The notes: a model not told the origin generated them from the sequence alone. A stretch of 64,000 nucleotides of DNA from Piezodorus guildinii (GCA_023052935.1 CM041292.1:144942939-145006938); one strand, 5' to 3'. Shown: positions 11,641 to 24,619, counted from the first letter of the stretch. A program made the numbers and translations.

Positions 11641-12021
11641 TTATGGCTTCTGTGGAATCAGGCTGAAACGTCTCACTTTGAAGGCTGAAATAGTCCAATC
11701 TGGGGTTATTCCTTCAGTGTAGTTCCTATGGAATCTGCCCACATAAATTTTAAATGAATACACATTTGAAATACGGGTATGAAATGATAATTATGTTGTG
11801 TGATTTTTTCTTCATGTTTTGGAATGCTATAATTACATTTTTTTAAATAAACCTATGTTTATCCTACATCTTTGTAAATAGAAATAAACATGATAGAAAA
11901 ATGCTTATTGAAATAGAAGAATCTTTTAATAAAACAAACTTCTATGCCAATAGGTTAAAAAAAAAAATTTCTTTTTTAATTTACTATAACAAAAATAATT
12001 ACTTTCTACTCATGTTTATTG

Positions 12022-12061
<40 letters not shown>

Positions 12062-15000
12062 TATATATATATATATATATATTTTTTTTTTTTTTAATTA
12101 ATAGCTGAATGGTAGACAAGTGTCTTTTTTTTATTAAATATATAAGTATATTTATGATAGTCTTAAACCTATAGTGGTTGCCTCTTGTCTCAAATAGTAA
12201 GTTATTGGGGAATGTTATTAAGGGCCTAAGGAATAAAAAAAAAGAAAGATGATGAATCATATTAACTGTTCTTCGTACCAGTTTGAAAGTAAAGAGGTTT
12301 ACAATAAAAAAATAGAAAATAAGTTATAATTTGAAGTGAATTATCTTCTTTTTAAACCTAATTTAGAAATAATAAATATAAAATTTACCTAGAAACAATA
12401 TCAACAAAGACAAGAGGAGTGTTGAAAGCATGTTCTTCAAGCCACTTCATGCCAATAAATAAGACATCTATATCACAGAGCCTCTTATCTACAAATGGAG
12501 GATAATCATTGTAATTGTAATTGCAATTAAAATTAAGTTATACTTATGCTGTAATAAAACACATAAAATAAACACATGAAGTCAAAACTTATCTTTTACA
12601 AACCGTCTTAATTTATTTTTCTATTAATAATTTTAGCTTCTGGATCTGTGGCAAGCACGCTAGGCTAACATACCAAAGGTTGGGAGTTTGAAAACCAGTC
12701 TTGGGTGGACTTATCAAGCATATAATTAAATAGGGATTTACTCAACCTCTCCTACAGGTATGTGAGGCCCATCAGCCAACTGCTGGTGTGGTAACTTACA
12801 AAAATAGATGTAGGGAATGGATGACCTTACCCTATAACTTATCATGGTATACAATCCTAGGAAACTACATGTCATCGCCAAGGGCCTATTTGGCCTGTCA
12901 CACCATCTGAACAAAAATAGTTTTGAACAGAAATTACAAACTTACGAACTTTTTCCTATATATATTGATATATTTGAATAAGTTCCAATACATTCTGTAC
13001 CGTATAGTCACACAAATGTCTTTCCGTATAGACAAGTCATGCAGTATCTTCTCTTACAATTAACTATAACTGCCACTTTATATACCACTCTATTAACTGA
13101 GTGCATTAAGATTTCAAAAGAAAAAAACATAACTATTAATTAATATCTGAGCTAGTTTTAGAATAAGAGTTGGTAGAAAAGATACTAGTAAATAGGAAGT
13201 GATGTTAACACTTGAGGAATTACTATGAGAAACCAATACTATTGCTATTAAGTTAAAAAAGAAACAAACAAATGCATCATTTGTATCCCCACTGAAGGAA
13301 TTACTGGTCCAAGAGACCCTTACCTGGTGGTCGCCGACAAATATTCACACATTGCTCAATGATATGATATGCCATATTAGAGAGATAGATATTCACAAAG
13401 TACAAATGGTACCCAATAAGGCTAGAGCTGTGCTGCGGAGTAACTGATGATTCAGTTTGAAAGAAGGTGGTCCAAATTAGGAAGGTGTGTAACTTATAAA
13501 ATTCGTCACACAAAGCTTACCCAAAGTGTTCTAATTGCACTTAAAATAATAATAAGTTAACAACTTCATTTTATGTACAGTGAGGCTATTCTTATAATTT
13601 TATTTTATTTTTTTATATAATTAATTCTTTTTAATGTTTTTTTTTTTTCTCAATATTAATGAATAAAAACTGCATGTAATAATTTATTTATTACTTTCCC
13701 ATACTATATATCTGATTAAAAAAAAAAATCTACCAATACTACCCATGCTCAGTACATACAGAGGTTCGTACTGTTTCTAGGCCAACGGCAAAGCGATGAG
13801 GTGATTAGGCCTTGATCACGCTCAGCCATCAGGTTTTCCCTGATTGTTTTTGGGTACCCACTTTATAGAGGCTGTGTCGGTTTCATTGTGATTGCAATAA
13901 TCTGACAGGGCTTCAATGGCAATATTTGAAATTTGTTTACTTAAAAACAAAAAAACTGTTTCATGGTCAACGGCCATGCATGAAGGTGATTAGATCTAAG
14001 TAATGCTCGGGCATCAGGATTTTTCCCCAACTTTGGTTACCCCCTTTGCAGAATTCCAAAGATCAGAGATCTTTTCCATTAGAGCTGCCATGTTGCTATC
14101 AGTAAATCTTACAGCTATGTTGGGAAAAAAATAAATTTTATGTTTCTAAAGACAGATCAGTTAAAGTAAAATTAGACACTATATAGCCAAAAAATGATGG
14201 ATACTATTTAAAGAAAATTGTTAGCTAAACATTCATACGTTTTCACTCAGAATTCATATGCACCATCATCATCCATACGCACTTTACTGTCTATTCGCAG
14301 CAGAGGCATTTCATAATGGTGGCATTTGTAAAAGGATAACTATAATGGTGTTTGAGTCAGTCAAGATTTCACATTAGGATTATTAGGCCAAGATTGCCAT
14401 ATTAATAACAAAGTAGACTGATATAATAATGTATTTATGATCAGTCAAATGAGCAGACTATGATTTTGCTAGAAGGTAGCAACTTTCATGAGTTTATTTA
14501 AATGTTAACCCCAATCATATTAAAAACAGTGTTAGAAATGTTTCATATATATTACAGGAGTAGCTTCTTGGGCAGATAGACTGTAGCAATAATCACTTGA
14601 GGTAAAAAGGATCATTATGAACACATACTCTCAGGCACCACTTAAAATACAGATGCGAATGAGCAGCACTACAAGGTTATATTTGGATTATTTTTTAACT
14701 GTATCCAGTGTAAACAGTTATAATTAAGGAACACCTATAAAATAATAACAGGATGTTATTGCAGAAAGTAAAAGTGTATGTAATTATTATCAGTTACAAC
14801 TGATAAACACAGTTACCTACAGGTTCCCCCATGCTAAAACGGACTCGAGTACTAAGGGTTAATACTTTACTAGACAATAACCATTATAATATGTAAATAG
14901 TAAAAATACCTCTCTCTCCCTGAGACAAAGACCAGTCACCAGAAAAACTATTAGAACCGTACCCATGTGTAATGTGTTAACAAGAGCAGATGGACTGGCT

Positions 15001-17627
15001 AACTGACCTTGCTTATTGCTCACTACTTTGAGTGGACAAAGCTACAATAACAAAAATGATAAAATTATATCAGTTGAAAATGATATAAATATTTTAAGCA
15101 CACAGTAAAATGTGAATGTTTGAATCCCATGGGCACCAAAAAAAAAAACTTTCTACCGAATTAGGAAGAAAGAATAGCAACAACCAACACAATTCTAAAT
15201 CCATATTTTTTTCAGATGATTCATTAGGAACCTAAGAGGAAAATACACTTTAGTACACATACTAGGAAGCCTAAAAACAAAAAAATTAAATTGTTTCTTA
15301 TACATCCTACATACTAATAAAATGTTCAAGAGGTTATTTATCATGAGCATGCAAAACATAAAATCTCATGCAGTTGTGTACAAGCTTACCAGATACTGTA
15401 AATGTCTTAACAGGAGTTATCAAGGTAAGAAATGCTGGTTTATTTCCTGTATTCAGCAATTTTGGTTCTATATTCAATAAGAAGAAAAATGAATATACAT
15501 AACATTAACTTAATAAAATATAATAATCATTACATTAAAAGGAATTTAATACATATATTTATACAATATGAAAAAAAATAATTCGTTTGTTTATTTAAAA
15601 TTTAAAAACTGCTGTTTCTCAGTCATAAAATAACTTAGTTTGAATCCTAGGAAACCTTAATCATAATTTAAAATACCATATGTAAACAGAACACTTTATC
15701 TGAGTCAATATTGATGGACTAGTTAAGCAGACCATAGCCATCATATGATGTGACAAATAAAAAAAATGGATACCCATTTTTTTTAACATATTAAATATTA
15801 AATAGTTGATCATGAAGTGAATAAGAAGGACGAGATGGTTCGGGTGGCAGTCAAATAAGTTAAGAAAGTAGTGAAAAACTATTTCTTGTCCAATATTTCG
15901 ACCGATGTAATGAGGTTCCAGGCAAGAGTGAAGAAGCAAATTGAGATTCAATTTTGTTAAACAAGATTAAATTAATTGCTCTATTAGAGAAGCTAAAAAG
16001 AGTTTTCGAACACCATCCTGCACTCACCTGCTTACATGCAAATGTTCTTTGATGATCCTCAAAACATTTCTTTCTGAAAGCAGGAGAAGGACTGCCCTTA
16101 ATTACCATCCAAGTAATATTAGATATGCACTGAAGAAAGAAATTTGGAGGTACAATGTAAAAGAAAATAGGCTTGACAGCAATACAAAATCTACATTTGA
16201 GAAAGCTATTGCTGGACTGAGTATTTAAAATGTTGTGGCATCCTAACAATAATAATAATGAACAGTGCAAACTTTCAAATGAAAATAGAGGAGTGTTTAA
16301 GGGCACCACAGATGCAGCTGAGAGATAAAAAGATAATTTATGACAAGATCACTCAAAAGATAAAGTGTCACAATGAAGAAATTAAAAAAAACTGTGTTAT
16401 ACATGACAAATACAGCAACATTGATAAAATAATTTGATGAACAAAAGTCGCGACTTACTAATATATTTTACTCAATCAAACATTATAATAATCTACCAAA
16501 AGAAAATGATTGTTTGAAATTTTCACTCTTCATTTACCTGAATCTATAAATATTTAAAAAATATTTCAGAATCCGACAATGTAAAATGCTTGAAAACAGA
16601 AAATATGAAATGTAGAGTACATTTTTTTTTTTTTTAAATAAAAAGTAAGTGACATATTTGTAATGATGAACATCATAACTCGTATATTATGAGTATTTGA
16701 GGAAGGGAAAAACTAAATCCAATTTGATTATAGCAGACCTTTTAATCTAAATCATTTGTGAAACTGTCATTTTTACAATATATAATCATTATAAACATAA
16801 CTGATCAAACAACAAAAAAACAAAATAATTATTGGCCATTAAAATGGCTTTGATTTAATATATTGCAAAAAAAGAATTAAGAATAAAACTTGCCTGATGA
16901 ACTTCTCAAATAAATTTTTCTTGGAATAATGAGCTGAACATCTTCTGGTTTTAATCCAATATTTCTTCTTACTTCATCAGCCCACAAAATTTCAACATCT
17001 CTACGTAGATTTAGTAATGCATTTTTGGTTAAAAGAGGTTTCATACTTTCAAACATATTCTTACTAACCATCTGTGTAACAGTGGATATTGCCTACACAT
17101 ACATTTAAAATTATATGACAAAAGTTCGTAAACTAAATCATAATTCTACATTGCCTTTAATGTAAGAAATTTCAACAAACCTGTCGAGCACCTCTCGAAA
17201 ATTCTTCTTCGCTAAAGCTAGGATCCCATGAATAACGTAGGAATCGAAAATCTATCTTATTTGATAACCAAACAACAGGGTTTTGAATATAAAGGAGTTT
17301 TGGCAGTGGCTTTTTTTCTGGTGGCGGGGTCCCTTGAAAATTATTCCGTCGAGATATAACCTGTGTATTGACTGCGTTCTTTTGATGACTATCAAGCATA
17401 AGCTTTTTCACAAGCCCGAGATACTGTAGGATATAGTTTTGTTTATGATCAAATGAAAAAAGAGGAAATGTATATTGTTCAGGTGCAGGTTTTGAAATTG
17501 TTTTATGAATTTCCAGAAGCCTTTTCCTTGAAGCCAAAGTATCATTAGACACAGCTGAAACAGGATTTACTAAGATTTGGTCGGCACATTTTTTACAAGT
17601 TTCTTTAAGTCCCTTCATGCCCAACAC
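11641..17627 (-). CDS. MAIP1-like mitochondrial Tim44-type protein (partial model)
   Basis: The exons, all on the minus strand, are 17627-17181, 17092-16894, 12488-12389 and 11734-11641. They join in phase to 840 nt (279 codons plus TAA). Recognised features are N-P-V-V-W-L, then E-E-E-F-S-R-G-A-R-Q, then K-I-Y-L-R, then W-L-E-E-H and near the C-terminus T-E-G-I-T-P-D-W-T-I-S. They follow the order of m-AAA protease-interacting protein 1, about 290 aa in human, a matrix protein with a Tim44-like fold. The first coding exon is missing from this model. A two-codon candidate (ATG TGG then GTAAAG at 18027-18022) keeps phase but is weak. The second intron uses a strong GC donor (CAG|GCAAGT at 16893). 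That intron is 4.4 kb and holds SINEs and exon-like frames. The gene is convergent with eIF3f, and its stop is 140 bp from the eIF3f stop. The identity comes from remembered similarity. Confidence 0.65.
12021..12088. repeat. (TA)n microsatellite
   Basis: Two long TA runs separated by a few bases are followed by a T tract. They lie in the last intron of the MAIP1-like gene. Confidence 0.95.
12637..12915 (+). mobile_element. SINE family 3 (tRNA-derived)
   Basis: TGGCAAGCACGCTAGGC (A-box-like) is followed by GGGAGTTTGAAAACC (B-box-like) about 35 bp later. A GC-richer body with GAGGCCCATCAGCCAACTGC comes next. The body is different from families 1 and 2. It lies in the 4.4-kb intron of the MAIP1-like gene. 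Confidence 0.6.
13324..13515 (-). other. Exon-like open frame inside the MAIP1-like intron
   Basis: A 192-nt open stretch (63 codons plus split codons, phase 1 to phase 1) lies between an AAG acceptor and a strong donor CAG|GTAAGG. It encodes L-C-D-E-F-Y-K-L-H-T-F and later H-I-I-E-Q-C-V-N-I-C-R-R-P-P. The phase would let it sit as a cassette between the second and third modelled exons of the MAIP1-like gene, but the family does not need it. I do not recognise it. It could be an alternative exon, part of a nested gene, or chance. Confidence 0.3.
13745..14065 (-). mobile_element. Two partial SINE family 2 copies in tandem
   Basis: The minus strand at 13745-13950 contains CTAGAAACAGTACGAACC, GGCCTAATCACCTCATC and GGGTACCCAAAAAC, matching the body of the SINE at 5864-6000. 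The segment 13955-14065 repeats part of the same body in more decayed form. The head is not intact in either. Confidence 0.6.
14066..16027. other. Intron sequence with two short exon-like pieces
   Basis: This is AT-rich intron of the MAIP1-like gene. On the minus strand, 15467-15390 (78 nt, phase 1 to 1, donor CTG|GTAAGC) and 15041-15008 (34 nt, phase 0 to 1, donor AAG|GTCAGT) have acceptor and donor consensus. Neither encodes anything I recognise, and they do not chain with each other. Nothing else is visible. Confidence 0.3.
16028..16190 (-). other. Exon-like open frame with good splice sites
   Basis: This lies between GTAG and CAG|GTGAGT on the minus strand (163 nt) and encodes A-V-K-P-I-F-F-Y-I-V-P-P-N-F-F-L-Q then K-G-S-P-S-P-A-F-R. 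The frame stays open beyond the donor to about 15863. If exon 2 of the MAIP1-like gene were spliced at CAA|GTTTTA instead of the GC donor, this exon would join in phase. I prefer the GC route, because it leads directly to the conserved C-terminus and gives the usual family length. A faint likeness to part of Integrator subunit 7 is from memory only. Confidence 0.3.
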
Positions 17628-18029
17628 CTAAAAAAAAAATCATATTAAAATAACCAAAATTTGACATAATCATGTGAAAGAAGTATAGGATAATGGGATA
17701 GGATAATCATGTGAAAGAGTATAGGATAATGGGTGGTACATTTCATAAAACTAATTTTTGACCAGAATAAACTCCAGACATGATTTAATAAGAAATAATC
17801 CAGTTACTAAAAATCCATTTAGTTGATTAATATTTCAAGATTATTAAAACTGGCTTACTTATCAATTACATAAATATATACCAAAGGACTTCTATTGTAA
17901 AAACATCAATGGTCTGTGTACAACAAATGTTCCTTTTTCTTCTTTTTTTGCATCGATACTAATCAATTCTTGGCATTTCTAGAAGTCCTCTCGGTTTTCG
18001 GACAGAATATAATCTCTTTACCCACATAG

Positions 18030-21000
18030 GCCTTACAGCAGTGTCACTCCCTAACTGCTTTATATGATATTACTGATGAGTATTATCTCTCTGGATTTTC
18101 CTTCCTTTTTTCATATCTTAATAATTAAGATATGAAAAATAAGTCATAAAAAATGGCTTTTAAAAGAAACAGCTACCCAATCCATGGAACATACCAGCTT
18201 TTTGCATTCCTGAAAGACAAAGTGATAAGTAAGTGATGTAAGGATGTAACTTGGATACCTAACTAAAAATAATAAATAATGAAGGTGAACTATAATTAGG
18301 AATGATTAAGTACTGGGTTCTTGAAGTTTAAATGAAAGTCATCCAAAAATCTGAATTGGATATAAAAAAATAACTTATTGAAAAAACCAGTAGCATACAA
18401 ACTTATTACCTACTGAGATTGAAGAATTTCGGACCACCATTATTTCCTATATAAGTAAATGATACAACTCTTTACCCAAAATTAATTTTGATGTTTCATT
18501 AAAACCTTGAACCTTGTAAATCAAGGAATATGCGCCAGCTGATTTTGATTAAAAGGTTAGAGAACAACTAATTTTATAATATTGATTTATTTCAATTTTT
18601 CTAATTTATTTTTTATTTTGATGCTAAATATGTGTCAGTTTTCATGTATATCTAATCAGGTCAGTTGATTCGGTGAAGGTTATAAGTTAGTGAAACTTCA
18701 TGAGGCTGTGTTGATAAACAAAATAGACTCGAATAGGTTTCAATTCCGTACTTTAAATGAATTCTCGAATTAACGGTTTCGTTTGTGTTTAAATAACAAG
18801 CTTTTCGATTGGTTTTTATATTTAAGGTTGTGTTTGTTAATTAGTGCTGTGGCTAGTAGTGACATTGTTTTCTGTTCTTTTCCCGGCTACAATTAAGGTA
18901 AAGAATTGAATTTTGTATTTATGATATTTTATTGCTGGCTGTTTAATTATACATTTAAACTATGAATCGATTTATTTTTATACAGTGATTATTCATTATG
19001 TTATTGGTCTTTTTTATTCATTTTTTTTACTGCATGAACAAAACAAATATTGTTAACTATTAAATGCTGGAATAGACTGCACACTAACATGACCACAATT
19101 GTATTCATTCTTAATCAAATCTTACCAAAATCCTTGTTTATCATGTAAAACACATATTAGTTGTGTAAAGAAAATTATTAAGTTTTTAACATTTGGATTA
19201 ACCAAAAGTTTGGGAGAAAAAATGAGATGTGATTGATTGGTTTGAATCACTGTTGCATGTTACTTTTTATTTATTTTGTTTGATAACTTCTTTATTAATT
19301 ATTGTTGACTAGGAAACATTTTTATTTTGTCTATATTTGTATTATATGTTATCGAGATAATGATTTTTTACTATTCTTATTTTTGTTTAACATTTCAAAT
19401 TATAATAATATAAGGAACTCAAGTAATTATAATATAAGAAAAAAGTAATTATGTTATATTTGCAATGGAATGAATGTTTTAGAACAAATGGTTGGTTCTC
19501 CGTGAATACCATGAATGCATTATTAAAGATGTATTAATCTGATAACATAATCTGACTAAAGATTTAGTGCATAATAGATCTCTCTGATTAACTCAGGATA
19601 TTAAGAATTCAAATAATACATAGATATTAAATCTAAGTGAATATAAAGTAGATAATTAAAGAATCAAAGAAATAAAAGGTGGTAATAATGCTAGAATGAA
19701 GACATTATGGTTGATGATGAACCGAAGTCCCAAATTGCTTAGGGGTTTCTAGCTGATAAGGTATATTTACAAGGAAAAAAGTCTTATATCATATAAAAAA
19801 TTTAAATATTATAAATAATGGGCTGTTAAAATTTTAGTGTCAATTTGGCATAGGATAGGACATATTCCTATAATGATTTGCAGCTTGATCAAGGTTTAAA
19901 AAAAGGACTAAGAAAATTACTCATACTTAGTTTTGGGAATATTTTTTCCTTTAATACTAGTGTTTAGCTTCAGGATTTACTGGTTTTGATTTATTTCTTT
20001 TCAAATTCCATTGTGTGTTTTCAGCATTTTAAAGAAAAATATACGCATTGCTTTTAAAAAAATATTCATAATTTTTTTGTAAAATTTATTTCCATTGATA
20101 TTTTACCTAGATTTATGACATTTATATTTTAGAAAAAAAACAAAAACGACAACATTAAATAACTAGATGTATAATCTCTTCTCTTGAATATCCAAGCTGA
20201 ATCTATATTTGAAAATAATAATAAATTTATTACTGCCTGAATTATTATAGTTCGTATTAATTAGGAGATAGGTTGATCCCATTTTTATCCTTTTGAAAAA
20301 TAATAGTGATGATCATTGATATCCAAAATTGATGTGGATATGTTGTGTATCTTTATATTTCATGCCATTGTATTATATTTTCATCACATTTATTTAATAT
20401 TTTCATTTTAGTTGTAAATATCAATAAATGTATTTATTGTATTTATTAAATTAAAAAAAAAGTAATTCTTTGGAATTTTTTTATCTTCAAGGTACAGTTC
20501 TATATTTTTAATTTGCCTTTACATTGGAGTTAGCAACATTATTTCACACAAGTGTTGACATTTAGACAGACTGAAAAACAACATTCTTTGTCAACATCTT
20601 GTTGTGGCTATAATTTTAAACATGTTAGTATTTAAACATCACAGTATATTGACAAAACATTCAGTACTAATTCCCTTCCACTAATTCTAACAATATTGAT
20701 CTTAAGATGGATCTTGAAGTACTAAAAACTTAATATGTTTTAATATGAAGGCTGCAAGGCATTCTAAATGTATTGTTGTAACTCGTTTTTGAACCAACAA
20801 CTGGTAAAACAATGAAAACTCTAAAATTTTCCAGTTCTGACTTGATTTTCCAAAATAATTATCATTTCTATCAAACCCAATTTTTTTAAATCTCGAAGTA
20901 TTGCTCACCATAAAATTATAGAAGAAGGTGATGGTTGGTGATGTGGTCATTGAAATGAATGAAAGATAAAGGGTACATTAAATATTTTATATGATTCCCT

Positions 21001-21550
21001 TAATTATTTCGCTTTGGTTTGCTTTGGTTTTGAAATTTTAGTCCTGCTGGAACATTTAAAATTAATTACTATTATTAGGGTTCATCGTCACTTGGATCAC
21101 TCAATAGATTTTTAAGAGCATTAATTTAAAATTTATTTCATAAGTTTTCTTTGAAAATTTTTGAAGTTTTCTTTCATGCACAAGGTTTTTGAGAATTCTG
21201 TACAGGTTTGTTTTATTTTTATTTTTATTTTATGATTTTTATTGTAGCTTTCTTAAAATATAAGTGACAATCAAAGTGTTTATATATACTCCATATATAA
21301 ACACCTTGGGTGGCGATTTTAGTTGATCGAGAGTTTGGATTCCAATTTTTGAATCTAATTTTTAATGATTAGCTATTTTTTTTTGGACGAAATAAATAAT
21401 TAAAACATTACATTTATTTTTTCATAGATATTATGACATAATTGTCAGAACTTTTCAAATGGTAGTGTTGTTAATATATCTTATTTTTATATTGTTTAAC
21501 TGTTTAGCGATATTTCGTTTAATATTTAATGTAATCATTCTGTCAATTCG
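18030..21550. other. Gene-poor AT-rich region
   Basis: No convincing coding sequence, RNA gene or element was seen. Around 18780-18900 a less AT-rich segment ends in CTACAATTAAG|GTAAAG, which looks like a 5' UTR exon and donor on the plus strand, but no partner exon was recognised. Confidence 0.4.
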
Positions 21551-21554
21551 TTTA

Positions 21555-21592
21555 GGGAGCGGAGTGATCTAGTGGATAGTGCACTAAGATAC
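21555..21592 (+). mobile_element. SINE family 2 head fragment
   Basis: GGAGTGATCTAGTGGATAG matches the A-box region of the SINE at 5355. It is cut after AAGATA, where the Tc1-type end begins. Confidence 0.55.
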
Positions 21593-21836
21593 AGTGAGTG
21601 TCAAAAGTATTCGGAATTCACTACCATTCCGTAACTTACTTTTTTTAACTTATTTTTTAGGAGTTGTTAACTACTATATAATATTAGAAGGGAGGTATAC
21701 AATAGTTAAAACCAAAAATTACGACAGCAATAATTTTATTTTACGTTTTGAACCTTCATTTGCGAAAAAATTAAAAATAGTGTTATTCAATGGTGTCAAA
21801 AATATTCGGAATTATGAGGTTTCCTAATTATATTAA
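21593..21836 (+). mobile_element. Tc1-type transposon end (partial)
   Basis: CAGTGAGTGTCAAAAGTATT followed by CGGAATTC is a typical Tc1-family terminus and directly follows a TA. A second, similar motif, GTGTCAAAAATATTCGGAAT, lies at 21791. No opposite end or transposase was seen. The RTE-type LINE starts at about 21840. Confidence 0.6.
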
Positions 21837-21839
21837 TGC

Positions 21840-24040
21840 ATCATAATCATCATCAATCGGCTCTACAACCCTTTGTTGTATTACTGGGTCCTGGCCTCCT
21901 CAAGTAGCTTTCGTCAGTTGGTTCTGTTGAGTGCCGCTGTCCTCCAGCTCCGAACACCAAGCAGGTTTCTCGAATCTTCCTTCACACCATCAGCCCATCG
22001 TAGTTTGGGGCGTCCTCTTGCTCGTGTTCCATGCAAATCTTCATCGAGGAGCTTCCTTGGAATTTCCTGTGCGTCCATCCTGGCCACATGGCCTGCCCAT
22101 CGAAGCCTTCCAGTCTTCATTATTTTAACAGCGTCCGGTTCCTTTAATAAGGAGTACAGCTCGTTGTTTGTTCGCCTTCTCAATGTTTGATTTTCCCTTT
22201 TTGGGCCATAAATCCGTCGTAAAATCTTTCTTTCGAAGATACATAGATTTTGCTCATCGCTTTTGGAAAAGATCCATGTTTCTGATCCATTGGTAAGTAC
22301 AGGCCTTATAAGTGTCTTGTTCAGTCTCATTTTCGTTTACTAGAGAGCCCAAATATGTAAACTCACTCACACGTTCAAATGTATATGGCATAAATCGAAC
22401 GATGAGTTCATCAGGGGGCTTCACTTCTTTAGCGACCATGTACTTAATTTTCTGAGCGTTCACAGCGAGGCCCATTTTTCTAGCTGAAGACTCCAAGGCA
22501 AGGAAGGCCTCTTCTACAGCCGTTCTCGATCTTCCTATGATGTCTATGTCAAGAGTGTCTATGACACAAGTCTGCTACTTGCGTCAGTTCCTCCCGTGAG
22601 TAGTTTTTGTTGAGCAATTCTTCAAATTGGCTATTCCACCTTCGTAGTTTCGAGTCTTATCACTAATTAATGATGCATCGAGATCTCTACATAACGACGA
22701 TCTTGGCTTAAATGGCTTCCGACCAATGTTCACTTTTTGGTATAGCCTTCGACTTTCGTTATTACTTCTTAAGGTCACGATATCTTCCAATTCCTTATTT
22801 TCCCATGCTCTTTTTCTACATCGGTGTATTCTCTTTTCTTCCCTCCTTTTTCGTCTGTATTCATCTACCGAGGTACGCGTATGTCTCTTTTGAATCATAC
22901 TTTTGTATGCTCCATTTTTTTGATCAGGCCCCCCTTTTGATTTAGGCCCCCCTACACTCTTCATCAAACCATGGAGATCTTCTCTCAGACTGTATGAAAC
23001 CTATTGTATTTTCGGCTGCCTCATATATTGTAGTTTTAATTGCTGACCACATCTCATCAACATTGGTGTTTATTGAGTATGATCTATTCGCCAGATTTTC
23101 ATTAATTTGCTGTACAAATTGCACGCTTTCTTGAGGATCGTTAAGTTTCGATATGTTAAACTTCTTGATTCTTTATTTTCTTAACATTCGAGATCCTGGC
23201 TCTCGCTCGTGCTATGATTAGGTAATGATCTGAGTCCATGTTAGCCCCTCGATATGCCCGAACATCCATAAGGTTGGATATATGTCTTCCGCTGATCGGA
23301 AAATGAATGATCTGGTTCACAGTATTCCCGTCGGGAGATCGCCAAGAACCTAGATGGATCCTCTTATGAGGGAAAAGACTGCTGCCTATAACGAGATTCT
23401 GCGATGCGCAGAAATTTACTAGTCTTTGGCCATTTTCGTTACAGGTTTCATGGAGACTATGCCTTTCTATGGTGTTGTGGTCTTATGGTAGGTACGTAAA
23501 ATGTTTCTCTACCAACCTTAGCGTTGAAATCGCTTGCAATTATTTTAATGTCATACCGAGGGGATGTTTTAACAGTTTTGTCCTACAGATCATAAAAATC
23601 CTCCTTGTCCTGCTCTTCTGAAGTTTCAGTGGGAGCATGGCAGCTGAAAACAGTGTAATTAAAGAATTTACCTCGAACTCTGATAACGCATATTCGCGAG
23701 TTCACCGGTTTGAAATCAGTTACCAGGTGTCTAAATCGTTTTGCCACAATAAACCCAGTACCAAAGATGTGTTTCTTATTATCACAGCTGTAGTAGATGG
23801 TGTGATCCTTTTTTTTCGATTACCCCCTGTCCAGTCCATCGAATTTCCTGGAGTGCAGTGATGTCTAATTTATAACGGTTGATATGATCTTAGAGCATTT
23901 TTTGTGCTCCTGGTCTATATAATGATAAAATGTTCCATGATCCAATTAACAATAGGAGAAGTTTGAACGTATGAGTTTTGTACATCCCTGTGGTGTTTAC
24001 TTTCTGTATTGCTGTGTTCTGTTAACGTTTCCGTATGTCT
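21840..24040 (-). pseudogene. RTE-type LINE, internally deleted and frame-broken
   Basis: Reading minus strand from about 24040, an APE-type endonuclease start is visible: G-S-W-N-I, then S-L-Y-R-P-G-A, then D-I-T-A-L-Q-E-I-R-W-T-G-Q-G. Downstream are linker pieces and then the C-terminal signature F-E-R-K-I-L-R-R-I-Y-G-P, L-R-W-A-G-H-V-A-R-M and G-R-P-K-L-R-W-A-D-G-V-K-E-D. The palm of the reverse transcriptase is missing. Sequence jumps from the linker near 22610 to just after the catalytic box (D-I-D-I-I-G-R-S, about 22545). Several frameshifts separate the pieces. The 3' end is GATTGATGATGATTATGATG. In the family this ORF supplies target-primed reverse transcription. This copy is dead. 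Confidence 0.85.
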
Positions 24041-24619
24041 TGATTGACATTATCACCTAGCTATTAAGGTTAGATTTATATGAAAAATGATAATTTTTTT
24101 ATTTATTTTTTGTATTTTTAGAAGAAATTACTTTCGCCCTAAAAATTAGCTTATCCCGTATACGGTTAAAAAGTTCCGGAGGTAATCTTGGGTCTTGGAT
24201 CCAAGCTATTTACAAGGCCTCCCTCCCCATCTCCCGAGTGGGTTGAGTGTTTATTTCAAAATCATAAACTTCCTAAATAGCTTAACTTATAATTGGTACT
24301 CAGGGATCAAGTGGAAGATTACCCAAATCCTATTTCTTAAACTAATAAATTCTGGCTACTTGCCTGTATAATAACTGCCTTGGTGCTTATATCGTTTCCA
24401 GAGCCACGGCGAAGCAATTTAAAATATCAGAAGGATTATTATTTTAAGACATTAGAACATGTATTCTAAAAATGTTATTTATTTTATTTCGTTTATTTAA
24501 AAATTTAATTAAAGTTTTTTTTTAATGTTTGTGTGATATTTATTTTTTAAATTTTTAACCAAAAAACAAATTATAATTGACTGTCATTGTTATGCCTTAG
24601 TTTTGTTCAGTAAAATTTT
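24041..24619. other. Unclassified spacer
   Basis: A mixed AT-rich spacer. The GC-richer part at 24160-24240 (CCTCCCTCCCCATCTCCCG) is not explained. No coding sequence was seen. Confidence 0.4.

Noticed and set aside
15661..15951. 96-codon minus-strand frame
   Set aside because: It is open but lacks splice borders and recognisable motifs, and it contains T/A-rich low-complexity runs. Kept only as part of the intron description.
17959..18027. 22-codon basic peptide M-W-V-K-R-L-Y-S-V-R as a mitochondrial leader
   Set aside because: It looks like a presequence but ends at a stop with no donor in a usable position. The two-codon ATG TGG version is in phase but too short to support.
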